Below, one piece after another: positions 1-7,209 of a DNA stretch of 64,000 nt. The first letter of the stretch is position 1; every line of letters begins with the position of its first letter. The notes beneath the pieces are model-generated. The model was not told where the DNA came from, did not search any database, and was given only the letters and a program-made list of their open reading frames with translations. Source of the DNA: Azotobacter chroococcum. GTDB taxonomy: Bacteria > Pseudomonadota > Gammaproteobacteria > Pseudomonadales > Pseudomonadaceae. The position numbers and the translations under genes were made by a program. The DNA lies in NCBI RefSeq assembly GCF_004339665.1, contig NZ_SMMU01000007.1:62001-126000 (forward strand), written 5' to 3'.

Positions 1-129
1 TTCGCCGACGGCACCGCCCGGCGCATCGAGTTCAGCCTGGTGCTCAAGCGCATCGACGACGACCGGATCGACCAGCTCGGCACGCTGGTCAGCACGGCGG
101 CCGATCAGCTCCTCGAGGAGCTGCTGTGA
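1..129 (+). CDS. P2-like phage tail protein gpU (C-terminal part, cut by window edge)
   Basis: Open reading frame running in from the left edge and ending in TGA at 127-129; 42 residues are visible. The fragment has the shape of the end of P2 gene U tail proteins (an 'RRIEFSLVLKRIDDD' strand followed by an acidic, leucine-rich helix). U acts at the tail terminus during contractile-tail assembly. The stop overlaps the GTG start of gene D, the order and spacing expected in the P2 tail operon. Identification rests on the short motif plus its neighbour, so it is good but not certain. Confidence 0.75.
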   Translation, partial: FADGTARRIEFSLVLKRIDDDRIDQLGTLVSTAADQLLEELL

Positions 130-1322
130 ACGCTGCCTATCCGTACCCGATCTGCCGCGTGGTGGTGGACGGCCGCGACATCACCGCCGCGATCACCCGG
201 CGCCTGATCGGCATCAGCCTTACCGACAACCGTGGCCTCGAGGCCGACACCCTGGACATCCAGCTCAGCGACCACGACGGGCAGCTCGCCATCCCGCCGC
301 GCGGCGCGACGGTGCAGCTCTGGCTGGGCTGGAGCGACAGCGGCCTGGTCGACAAGGGAAGCTACACGGTCGACGAAACCGAGCACAGCGGCGCCCCGGA
401 CGTGCTGTCCATCCGCGCCCGCTCGGTCGACCTGCGCGAGGGGCTGAAGTCGAAGCGCGAACGCAGCTGGGACCAGAAGGCCCTGGGCGACATCATCAAG
501 GCCATCGCCACGAGCAACCGCCTCGAGGCCGTCATCGCGTCGAGCCTCGCGCAGATCCCGCTGGCCCACCTTGACCAGGCCAACGAGAGCGACGCCAACC
601 TGCTGGCCCGCCTGGGCGAGCAGCACGACGCCATCGCCACCGTGAAGGCCGGCCGGCTGCTGTTCATGCCCGCCGGCAAGAGCACCACCGCCAGCGGCCT
701 GCCGCTGCCGCACATCACCCTGACCCGCGCGGACGGCGACCAGCACCGCTTCCTGCAGGCCGACCGCGACAGCTACAGCGGCGTGCGCGCCTACTACTAC
801 GACACCAACAGCGCAGAGAAGAAGGAGGCGATCGCCGGGGAAAAGGACAACCTCAAGGACCTGCGCCACGTCTACACCGACCAGGCCAGCGCCCTCAACG
901 CCGCCCGCGGCGAGTGGAGCCGCCTGCAGCGCGGCACGGCGACGCTCAGCTACACCCTGGCCCGGGGCCGCCCGGACCTGATCCCCGAGCTGACCTACAC
1001 CCTGATTGGCATCAAGGACGAGATCGCCGCCATCACCTGGCTGGGCGCCCATGTCGCGCACAGCTTCACCGCCGATGCCTACACCACCAGCCTGGAGCTG
1101 GAGTCCAAGCTGCCGGATGGCGAGGAGATCCTCGACCTGGCGGAGGAGGCGACCGACTACACCGGCGTGCTGGCCTGGTACCGGGATGAGAAGACGGGCA
1201 AGGAAAGCAAGGTCACCGCCGGCGATCAGACCCGGCCCACGCGCCTGACACCGCTCTACACGAGCAAGGCGGCGGCGGAGAAGGCCGTGGAGAAGGCGTG
1301 GAAGAAGATGCAGGCAGCATAA
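126..1322 (+). CDS. P2-like phage tail protein gpD (late control gene D protein)
   Basis: A 398-residue protein of the gene D family, which builds the tail spike hub/baseplate centre in P2-like contractile tails. The GTG start at 126 overlaps the gpU stop (GTGA), the usual translational coupling in the U-D pair. Family signs are the N-terminal 'DGRDITAAITRRLIGISLTD' strand, the central 'LLARLGEQHDAIATVKAGRL' segment and the C-terminal 'GAHVAHSFTADAYTTSLELE' block. Length is normal for the family and no break is seen. It closes the visible late tail operon; the next DNA changes abruptly to AT-rich cargo, while ogr, which normally follows D, lies 2.5 kb further on. Confidence 0.9.
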   Translation: MNAAYPYPICRVVVDGRDITAAITRRLIGISLTDNRGLEADTLDIQLSDHDGQLAIPPRGATVQLWLGWSDSGLVDKGSYTVDETEHSGAPDVLSIRARSVDLREGLKSKRERSWDQKALGDIIKAIATSNRLEAVIASSLAQIPLAHLDQANESDANLLARLGEQHDAIATVKAGRLLFMPAGKSTTASGLPLPHITLTRADGDQHRFLQADRDSYSGVRAYYYDTNSAEKKEAIAGEKDNLKDLRHVYTDQASALNAARGEWSRLQRGTATLSYTLARGRPDLIPELTYTLIGIKDEIAAITWLGAHVAHSFTADAYTTSLELESKLPDGEEILDLAEEATDYTGVLAWYRDEKTGKESKVTAGDQTRPTRLTPLYTSKAAAEKAVEKAWKKMQAA

Positions 1323-1608
1323 ATATAAGAAATGGATATAAGTACTTTAAATTCGGAAAAATAAAATGCTTAGGTTTGTTAGGGCTATATATCGTTTGTT
1401 TAGTTTTAAAAACACAAACTTAAGTGAATTATATAAAGGCTCGGCTACCGCTCGTCCAGTAATTCATTCTTCAAGAACTTAATTTCTATGTTTTGCTCTC
1501 AATTCATAGGGCAGTTATTTTGCTCTATAAATGCCTGATTAGTATTAAAGCGGCTTGCAATGTAATTATTATATTTATAAGTTAGGGCGTAGATAGGAGA
1601 AAATAATC
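1323..1608. other. AT-rich intergenic stretch after gene D
   Basis: About 285 bases with much lower GC than gene D. No gene is visible. It presumably carries the promoter for the KGG-repeat gene; the base composition jump marks the left boundary of DNA acquired by the prophage. Confidence 0.6.
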
Positions 1609-2097
1609 ATGACTGAGAAAGATAAAGATAAAGATAAAGATAAAGATAAAGATAAAGATAATAAAGGCAGCATAAGCGTAGAGGAAGCGGGACGTAAGGG
1701 GGGAGAAGCGACCTCAAAAAGCCATGATAAAGAGTTCTACCAAGAGATAGGCCATAAAGGTGGCGAAGCAACATCTGAAAGCCATGATAAAGAGTTCTAC
1801 CAAGAGATAGGCCATAAAGGTGGCGAGGCAACCTCCGAAAGTCACGGTAAAGAGTTCTATCAAGAGATCGGCCATAAAGGTGGTCAAAGCAGCGGTGGAA
1901 ACTTTGCCAATGATCGGGAGCGAGCATCGGAGGCAGGTCGTAAGGGAGGGGAGAGCCGGGGTGGTGGCTCTAGTGATCGTGAGGATAGCGATGAGAACTT
2001 TGCCAATGATCGGGAGCGAGCATCAGAGGCAGGCCGCAAGGGGGGGCAGAGCCGCGGTAGTGGCTCAGCGAGTGATCGTGAGGAGGAGGCCGAATAG
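1609..2097 (+). CDS. KGG-repeat stress-type protein
   Basis: A 162-residue, very hydrophilic protein with no signal peptide or membrane segment. It carries at least six 'GHKGG' or 'GRKGG' motifs, the hallmark of the KGG (stress-induced acidophilic repeat, YciG/GsiB-like) family linked to desiccation and general stress. After a run of alternating Asp-Lys encoded by the gataaa repeat, three copies of a 20-residue unit starting 'SHDKEFYQEIGHKGG' (the first imperfect) are followed by two copies of 'NFANDRERASEAGRKGG'. An RBS-like 'aggaga' lies ahead of the ATG. GC is far below the phage genes. The biochemical role is unknown; disordered protectant function is inference. Confidence 0.85.
   Translation: MTEKDKDKDKDKDKDKDNKGSISVEEAGRKGGEATSKSHDKEFYQEIGHKGGEATSESHDKEFYQEIGHKGGEATSESHGKEFYQEIGHKGGQSSGGNFANDRERASEAGRKGGESRGGGSSDREDSDENFANDRERASEAGRKGGQSRGSGSASDREEEAE
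1615..1656 (+). repeat. gataaa hexanucleotide microsatellite in the KGG gene
   Basis: Six perfect gataaa units at 1621-1656, preceded by a one-mismatch unit gagaaa at 1615-1620, encode the (Asp-Lys) run after residue 4. A 6-bp unit keeps the frame, so copy-number change would alter length of the acidic-basic N terminus without breaking the gene. Confidence 0.9.
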
Positions 2098-2155
2098 GGT
2101 AGGAAAAGGTGGAGAGAATAGCCAGGGGGGTGGTTGTGATAGCTGATGCGGCAGA

Positions 2156-2175
2156 GCGGGAGCGAAAGCTCCCGC
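2156..2175 (+). terminator. GC-rich hairpin after the KGG gene
   Basis: Perfect 8-bp stem GCGGGAGC / GCTCCCGC closed by a GAAA tetraloop. There is no U tract after it, so it may protect the 3' end or act as a weak terminator between the KGG gene and the DUF2795 gene. Confidence 0.5.
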
Positions 2176-2237
2176 ACTCATTTAAGTAGCCGTAAGCCCC
2201 ATCCAAGCGAGGCTGTATATAAAATTGGAGGTTTATT

Positions 2238-2456
2238 ATGACCAGAGGCCTTGGTGGTCAGTCTCCTGCTAATGTCGCTTATTACTTGAAGGGTATTGAT
2301 TTTCCGGCTAGCCGAGATCAGATTTTGAAGCATGCGGAAGGCAATGGGGCTGAGTCTGCAGTGATAGATAAAATCAATCAGTTGCCAGATGTAAATTATG
2401 AAGACATGGCCGATGTTATGAAGGGCTACGGGGAAGAGTTTCAAGATGAGAGATGA
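2238..2456 (+). CDS. DUF2795 domain protein
   Basis: A 72-residue acidic protein. The 'YLKGIDFPASRDQILKHAEG' core is the DUF2795 signature, a small helical domain of unknown function often found beside stress genes. A strong GGAGG sits 7 bases before the ATG. It lies between the KGG-repeat and DUF2934 genes, in the same direction and with the same low GC, which supports one acquired stress module. No catalytic residues can be named. Confidence 0.85.
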   Translation: MTRGLGGQSPANVAYYLKGIDFPASRDQILKHAEGNGAESAVIDKINQLPDVNYEDMADVMKGYGEEFQDER

Positions 2457-2486
2457 TGCTTTTATATATACTTGGAGGTTATAAAA

Positions 2487-2738
2487 ATGGCTATGAGTGT
2501 CGATGAACAACGCATTCGCGAGAAGGCCTATGAGATTTGGCAAGCCGAAGGCTGCCCGATAGGCGAAGAGACACGCCATTGGGAAAAGGCTTGCAAGCAG
2601 GCCGAAGCCGAACTTGAAGCCGAAGTTGGAACTAATGCCGCTGCCAAAGTTGAAGAATCAGAGTTCATACCGATGCCAACATCTTCTCCTGCTGAACAGA
2701 GCAGCGCTTCCTTCGAGCAGGATAATCAAGCGGTTTAG
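2487..2738 (+). CDS. DUF2934 domain protein
   Basis: An 83-residue protein. The N-terminal 'REKAYEIWQAEGCPIGEETRHW' region matches DUF2934, a short helical motif of unknown role common in proteins that also accompany KGG and DUF2795 genes. The ATG at 2487 is preferred over an upstream TTG at 2472 because GGAGGT at 2474-2479 is correctly spaced only for 2487. The C-terminal half is Ala/Glu/Ser-rich and probably disordered. It follows the DUF2795 gene by 30 bases and is likely co-transcribed. Confidence 0.8.
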   Translation: MAMSVDEQRIREKAYEIWQAEGCPIGEETRHWEKACKQAEAELEAEVGTNAAAKVEESEFIPMPTSSPAEQSSASFEQDNQAV

Positions 2739-3053
2739 TTTAAGCTAATAAGAAAGAGCCTGCGCTACATCTAACCGCCGAGCCAAGCCTCTTGATGCCG
2801 TCCGCGCCAATTGCAACTGCCTGCAATTCGGCGCGGTAATCCTCCGGCTACGCCTTGGCCAGGAGCCGGCTGAACTTTGCTGAACCTGATTCTTCAAACC
2901 TGCTCGCTGACCGGCGGGGCAAACGTCGGCTGTGAAGCTATGCACGACATAAGCGCCCCATGGCAGGGCATTGCCAGCAGCCGTGGCCACCGGTCTGCGG
3001 AGAGGATACGAGGAAAGGGGCCTGCCCGCTGGCGGCGGTGCAGGCTGGACAGA
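2739..3053. other. Non-coding stretch containing an inverted shard of a phage D gene
   Basis: No intact gene. On the minus strand, about 2925-2975 translates as 'WGAYVVHSFTADV', matching 'LGAHVAHSFTADA' in gpD at 1044-1080, and the DNA of the two segments is clearly alike. The rest of the stretch shows no recognisable content. Confidence 0.65.
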
Positions 3054-3527
3054 TCAGGCGGCCCGTTCGCTAGCCAACTGGCGTTTAAGCTCCTTCTTGC
3101 GGCTTTCCATCTGCGCGCCCAGCTCTTCTAGGCGCTCGTCGCCCAGCAGCTCGCTGGCCTTGGGCAGCATTTCCTGCTCCTCTTCCTCGATGTGGTGCTC
3201 GACCATGTCCTTCAGCACCTTCACCCGGCCGGCGAACTCGGTGCTGGACGGGTCGGTCTTCTCCAGATCGGGCAGGATCAGCACCTCCACCGCCCGATGC
3301 TCCTCCTGCGCCTCGTGGAACAGGACGTCACCTTGCTTGCCGCCCGCCGCCCGGAAGGCGGGGTAGAAGATCTCCTCCTCGACTCGGGCATGGGCCATCA
3401 GTTCCTCGTGCAGGTGACGCATCAGCTCTTCGCGGATTTTGACGCCCCGCTCGGTGGTCTTGCCCAGGCGTTCGAAGAGTTGCTTGACCGTTTCGTGATC
3501 ATGCTTGAGCAGTTCGACAGCGTGCAT
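3054..3527 (-). CDS. Hemerythrin HHE cation-binding domain protein
   Basis: A 157-residue helical protein. His/Glu ligands typical of hemerythrin-like domains are visible in order: 'KHDHETVK', 'HLHEELMAHARVEEEIFYP', 'FHEAQEEHRAVE' and 'VEHHIEEEEQEMLP'. Such proteins bind a di-iron centre and are linked to oxygen, NO or iron stress. The ATG at 3527 is chosen because AAGGAGA lies just upstream and the family N terminus begins there; the longer upstream reading has no family match. It points opposite to the other cargo genes and has higher GC, so it may have arrived separately. Confidence 0.88.
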   Translation of the reverse strand: MHAVELLKHDHETVKQLFERLGKTTERGVKIREELMRHLHEELMAHARVEEEIFYPAFRAAGGKQGDVLFHEAQEEHRAVEVLILPDLEKTDPSSTEFAGRVKVLKDMVEHHIEEEEQEMLPKASELLGDERLEELGAQMESRKKELKRQLASERAA

Positions 3528-3859
3528 CGTCGGTCTCCTTGGGTACGGAAGTAGTGTCGTCTCTAAGGTGACTCTTTGCCCGGTCAATAGGTTCGCCGTT
3601 TTCCGACCTCCGTTCGTCTCTCTTGTTGTTCGCGGTCTGCAGGGAGTGTTCCTTGGCCTGCAGCAGTCCATGCGACTGCGCACCTGTATGCGAGCCAAAG
3701 CAGCACCGAGCGGGCGGTTGAGAGAGTGGATGAAGATAAATTTAGCAAGTTATATGTAATTTAATATGCGAAAAATTCATGTTTTAAGTGGGTAAAAGTT
3801 ATAAAATAACGGCTGCATTTGCAGTACTATCAAGAAAGAAGTCGGCGGGATAGGTGGTG
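3528..3859. other. Intergenic region between hemerythrin and ogr
   Basis: No gene seen. The right half (about 3735-3835) is strongly AT-rich and contains 'ttataaaat'-like -10 candidates for ogr, but no confident -35 partner. Confidence 0.5.
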
Positions 3860-4144
3860 ATGATGAGTGATGGACGCTATAGGCTCGTTTGCCCGCATTG
3901 CGGTAAACCGGTCTTTATCCGTACCAGTGAGGGAGAGCACAGGCTGATGCGAACTGCCTACGTGCATTGCAAGAACGGTGCGTGTGGATGGACAGGAATT
4001 GCGCGCTTCGAGATCACCCACGAGATGAGTGCGGCGCGCGATCCTAGTCCGTATGTATCCTTGCCGCTCGCTCCGTCGCTGATGCTCCGCAAGTATGTGG
4101 ATAGCCAATTCCCAACGGCGCAAATGGATCTATTGGAAGCGTAG
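3860..4144 (+). CDS. ogr: Ogr/Delta-like zinc-finger activator of phage late genes
   Basis: A 94-residue protein with four metal-binding cysteines in the pattern CPHC ... CKNGAC, as in P2 Ogr and P4 Delta, which activate transcription from phage late promoters by contacting RNA polymerase. The 'GWTGIARFEITHEMSAARDP' block is also family-typical, and the C-terminal extension is longer than in P2 Ogr. Two adjacent ATGs (3860, 3863) are possible. In P2, ogr directly follows gene D and precedes the attachment site; here it is displaced from D by cargo but still abuts the prophage end. Confidence 0.85.
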   Translation: MMSDGRYRLVCPHCGKPVFIRTSEGEHRLMRTAYVHCKNGACGWTGIARFEITHEMSAARDPSPYVSLPLAPSLMLRKYVDSQFPTAQMDLLEA

Positions 4145-4160
4145 GCGCAGAAAAAGTAAA

Positions 4161-4201
4161 AGCCCGGAACCCCAGCGAATACAAGGGTTCTGGGCTTTTT
4201 T
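4161..4201 (+). terminator. Intrinsic terminator after ogr
   Basis: Inverted repeat agcccggaaccc / gggttctgggct (one internal mismatch), followed by six T residues. It closes the prophage transcript just before the host junction. Confidence 0.85.
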
Positions 4202-4223
4202 GTGGCTGTATATATTGGAAGTC

Positions 4224-4277
4224 TTAAGGGCACCCGAGCGACACGAATCCGACTTTGGGCGTGGAGGATGTGGACAT
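4224..4277 (-). pseudogene. rimO: rimO 5' fragment at the prophage junction
   Basis: Minus-strand ATG at 4277 opens 17 codons reading 'MSTSSTPKVGFVSLGCP' and then TAA. This is the start of RimO, the radical-SAM methylthiotransferase of ribosomal protein S12; the conserved 'SLGCPK' cysteine is a ligand of its auxiliary Fe-S cluster. The match stops exactly where the prophage side begins. A GAGGT lies upstream of the ATG. The simplest reading is integration of the P2-like prophage within the first codons of rimO, with the rest of rimO left of the window carrying a phage-supplied start. Confidence 0.75.
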
Positions 4278-4474
4278 AGGGCAGCTACCTCTGGGCGCCT
4301 GGACGGCGCACCTGATCAAAAAGTGCGCAATTCTAGCGATGCGCCGAGCATCTGAGAAGACACCGGAGTGGTGCCCGCTGTCGCGCGGGCCATGAGGGCG
4401 TTGTGCAATCCCGACCGGACCCTTGCAGAAGGCTTTGCCAGCAGTAACAGCAGAAGGCCTAAAGACGCTTCTTC

Positions 4475-5491
4475 TCAAGGCGTTGCGGTCATGCCTGGCG
4501 GCGATTTGGGCAGATAGACGATGTAGCTGTCGACGAGAAAGGACTCGGCAGTGGGTTCGCCCCGTGCCAGACGCTTGAGCATCCAGTAGCTCTGGCGGCC
4601 GATCTCGCGGCTATTCATGTCCAGATAGGCCTGTACCAGGCCGTCATTGAGCAAGGCGCGCTGTGCCGCGTCCGGCTCGCTCGAGGCGATGATGATGGCC
4701 GGATGACTGCGTTTGGCATCGAGCTCGGCGAGCAGCGGGCCGATTTGTCGACGGTAGCTATCGGCATGATGAACCGGCCAGTTACCGAGGCTGATGATGG
4801 CATCGAAGTGGCGAGTGTTCAGCAGGGTGGCGAGCTGGAGCAATGCGCTTTCCGGCGTCTCGGCGCGTTCCAGCGGACAACGGTGCGGCTCGCTCCAGCC
4901 CTTCTCCCCGCTCAGTCGGTCGACTCCCTGGTGGCTCGGGATGCCGCCGAGCTGCTGGCGGATGCCTTGCAGGCGTTCCTGCTGGTAGATGTCTTGCAGG
5001 TCGCCGGTCAAGACACACAGTTTGCCGCCCTGTGGTCTGAGGCGCTGGGCGAGCATGCCCAGTTGGCGGCCGAACGCCAGGTTGTCGATCCCGACGTAGC
5101 CTCTGCGCAGGTGCTGCTCTGCGGGGGCCAAGTCCGCATCGAAGGTAATCAGCGGTGTCTTGTCTGTCCGTTGCAGGGCATGCTCGGCCAGCCATTTCGA
5201 ATGGGTCACCGCCAGGGCGATACCGTCCAGATCCCTTTCGAGAGCCTGCTCCAGGGCTTTGTTCTGCTGGCGAAAATGCGCCGGCCCCGAGGCGCCCAGC
5301 AACAAGCAGGTATCGCCCTGAGCCTGAGCGGCCTCGGCACAGCCTTCACCGGCGAGGATGAAGAAGCGCTGATCGACGCGCTTGGCGACCAGCGCAAACT
5401 GCAGCGGTTCGGCACCCGCAGGGAGGATGAGCAGCAGCCCGCAGAGCAGGGTGGCTGTGGAGTGGAAGCAGAAAGAGGGCGGCTTTTTCAA
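4475..5491 (-). CDS. Periplasmic sugar-type substrate-binding protein, orphan
   Basis: A 338-residue protein with a Sec signal peptide (charged 'MKK', a hydrophobic stretch, cleavage near 'PAGA-EP' about residue 27). The body has the two-lobe periplasmic binding protein fold of the RbsB/LsrB class: 'FALVAKRVDQRFFILAGEGC', 'DGIALAVTHSKWLAEHAL', 'GYVGIDNLAFGRQLGMLAQR' and 'FDAIISLGNWPVHHAD'. No permease or ATPase gene is adjacent, so it may serve a distant transporter or feed a sensor protein rather than act in a local ABC operon. The ligand cannot be predicted. Confidence 0.75.
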   Translation of the reverse strand: MKKPPSFCFHSTATLLCGLLLILPAGAEPLQFALVAKRVDQRFFILAGEGCAEAAQAQGDTCLLLGASGPAHFRQQNKALEQALERDLDGIALAVTHSKWLAEHALQRTDKTPLITFDADLAPAEQHLRRGYVGIDNLAFGRQLGMLAQRLRPQGGKLCVLTGDLQDIYQQERLQGIRQQLGGIPSHQGVDRLSGEKGWSEPHRCPLERAETPESALLQLATLLNTRHFDAIISLGNWPVHHADSYRRQIGPLLAELDAKRSHPAIIIASSEPDAAQRALLNDGLVQAYLDMNSREIGRQSYWMLKRLARGEPTAESFLVDSYIVYLPKSPPGMTATP

Positions 5492-6048
5492 AGTGGATCC
5501 TTGCCGGCTCCAGCGTGGCAGGGTGGCGTTATTGGTTTTTAGCTGTAATAGGCTCGTTCTGGATGACCTCTATTCTGATCCAAGGGATCAGTGGATAGTT
5601 GGCGATTGCAAAAACTTATTGAGATTAGATTCTCTTTGTGGATAAAACTAAGCGGGCGTTCGGTGAGATGTCGCACCAATGCCGGTTCTGGGGACAGGTG
5701 GGGGCTGGGTGGTTCTCAGGGCTGGCGGGGATGACTCCTCGCTGAGCGGCTCATCGAGGGCGAGCATGCGCTTGGGGCGATGCCGGCTCGTTGATTTTAG
5801 GGAGCGGGCATGCATCGCGACGGAGCTGAAGCCCGCTGATATCGAGCACCGCCACATTTTCCTGTTTTCGCCAACCAAAGGTGCAATGTCTTGGCATCTT
5901 GTCCCTTCGCGCGGGTCAATATGCAGCTCCGCTGCCAGGCCGGCGGCGAGCCCGAACGAGGCGTTCCAGCACAGCGGCCTATGCTCAGAGCTTGTACGAG
6001 CTGAAGCCGCGCCGGCGCCTATGCGCAGTTCAAGGAGGAATCAACGCT
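5492..6048. other. Gene-free or decayed stretch before the lysis genes
   Basis: About 560 bases without an intact gene. The last 40 bases read 'AGAYAQFKEESTL' and stop with TGA overlapping the next ATG (ATGA at 6049-6052). This looks like the coupled end of a lost upstream phage gene, perhaps an endolysin, because a stop codon interrupts that frame just before it. The remainder shows nothing recognisable. Confidence 0.5.
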
Positions 6049-6543
6049 ATGAAAATGGAGCAGATCCGAAAATTCGGCCCCCGCGATGGCAGTGCAGCAG
6101 GGGAGGGACCGGGCATGACCAGGTCCTCTCTCCTCGTTGCCGCGCTCATGGTCCTGCTCCTCTGGCTGCTCTCTCGCGAAACCGATGCGTTGCGCATCGA
6201 GTTGGGGCGGGTGTCCGAGCGTGCCGACCAGGCCGAGCGGCTGGCCAGTCAGCGCCAGGCCGATATCGAGCGCCTGACCGCGCTGCTCGGCAGCGAGCGA
6301 GGCAGTCGGGAGCGGCTGCGCCATGAGCAGGACGACCTGCGTGCTGCGCTGGTCGGCCACCAGCAACGGCTCGAAGAGCTGAAGCATGAAAATCAGAAGT
6401 TGCGCGACTGGGCTGCCGAGTCTCTACCGGCTGCTCACCGGCTGCGTGATCAGCCAGCCATCACCGATGTCGACGCTTACCGCGAGCACCTGTCCGGCAG
6501 TGATGCCCGGCCGGCGGCTGCCGTCGAGCAGTCCGCACAATAG
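6049..6543 (+). CDS. LysB-like phage i-spanin
   Basis: A 164-residue protein with one N-terminal membrane segment (about residues 24-40, 'SSLLVAALMVLLLWLL') followed by a long coiled coil and a C-terminal 'ENQKLRDWAAESLPAAHRLR' / 'DQPAITD' block. This layout matches P2 LysB, the inner-membrane Rz-type spanin that works with LysC to disrupt the outer membrane. ATG 6049 is favoured by AAGGAGG upstream and the ATGA overlap; an internal ATG at 6115 is also possible. It is detached from any other lysis or tail gene, so it is probably a prophage relic. Confidence 0.72.
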   Translation: MKMEQIRKFGPRDGSAAGEGPGMTRSSLLVAALMVLLLWLLSRETDALRIELGRVSERADQAERLASQRQADIERLTALLGSERGSRERLRHEQDDLRAALVGHQQRLEELKHENQKLRDWAAESLPAAHRLRDQPAITDVDAYREHLSGSDARPAAAVEQSAQ

Positions 6544-6769
6544 CGGCAACCGAGAACGAGAAGCGGAGGGGGCCTGCCACGGCGATAGACCGGTCGGCGA
6601 GGCGCGACAGGCCTGCAGGCGGAACTGCTGCGTGAGTGGAGAGGATGGAGAGGATGGAGAGGATGGAGAGGATGGAGAGGATGGAGAGGATGGAGAGGCG
6701 CACAGGCCGGGATCTTCAGAAGCGCCGTCGTCGCTGCGGTGCGCCGACAAAGCAGTGGATCCCACATAG
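6386..6769 (+). CDS. LysC-like o-spanin nested in the LysB gene, probably decayed
   Basis: In the +1 frame inside and beyond the LysB-like gene, a 127-codon frame starts at ATG 6386. It shows a lipobox-like 'LLTGC' at residues 16-20, then 'TCPAVMPGRRLPSSSPHN', resembling the Cys-Pro rich core of P2 LysC. Nesting of LysC in LysB is normal for this family. The signal sequence is weakly hydrophobic, and the tail contains six Gly-Glu-Asp repeats from a 9-bp tandem array and then runs into non-phage DNA, so the protein is unlikely to be fully functional. Confidence 0.45.
   Translation: MKIRSCATGLPSLYRLLTGCVISQPSPMSTLTASTCPAVMPGRRLPSSSPHNSGNREREAEGACHGDRPVGEARQACRRNCCVSGEDGEDGEDGEDGEDGEDGEAHRPGSSEAPSSLRCADKAVDPT
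6638..6698 (+). repeat. 9-bp tandem repeat (ggagaggat), about 6.8 copies
   Basis: Six perfect copies of ggagaggat from 6638 to 6691 plus a partial seventh. In the LysC-like frame it encodes (Gly-Glu-Asp) repeats. Copy number is likely to vary between strains. Confidence 0.92.
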
Positions 6770-6818
6770 CAATCGGCCCCGCACTGCTGATCGCAGTCGG
6801 GGCCGATGCCTGTAAGGT

Positions 6819-6895
<77 letters not shown>

Positions 6896-6999
6896 TCTGT
6901 GTGGCGGCATTCTACAGCCAAACAATCCGCTGTCAAGCGGTATTGCCTGAAAAATGGTTTGGCTTCAATTGTTTAACGCCACAGGCATGGCATCGGCCG

Positions 7000-7209
7000 C
7001 TAGATGCCTTCAGTGCGTGTGTACTCCTCGGTGGCCCGCACCACCTGTTCGCGCCAGTTGTTGTTCTCCTCGCCGAGCAATGCCACGGCTTGGCACATGG
7101 CTATAAAGGCTTCACGGTAGAGGGAGGGGTCGTTGCGTGCGACCGCCTGGTCGGCATGCTGCCGGGCTTGTTCGAGTAGGCGGTCGAGGGCGTGCTTATC
7201 GAGGGACAT
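7000..7209 (-). CDS. Small conserved-type helical protein, unknown function
   Basis: A 69-residue soluble protein, rich in Ala, Glu and Arg, predicted mainly helical, with no signal peptide, cysteines or known motif. A GGAG lies roughly 12 bases before the ATG. It is convergent with nothing and sits 100 bases from the tRNA-fMet gene. Codon use and GC fit the chromosome, which supports a real gene. I do not recognise the family. Confidence 0.55.
   Translation of the reverse strand: MSLDKHALDRLLEQARQHADQAVARNDPSLYREAFIAMCQAVALLGEENNNWREQVVRATEEYTRTEGI

Noticed and set aside
1607-1927. Minus-strand repeat protein ('LYGLSLGRTLYHGF' units)
   Set aside because: It is the antisense reading of the KGG repeats; the plus-strand frame has an SD and a known family motif.
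5648-5878. Insertion-sequence remnant
   Set aside because: Frames on both strands show no transposase motif, terminal repeats or target duplication.
6638-6698. CRISPR array
   Set aside because: The 9-bp units are directly adjacent with no spacers; it is a simple tandem repeat.
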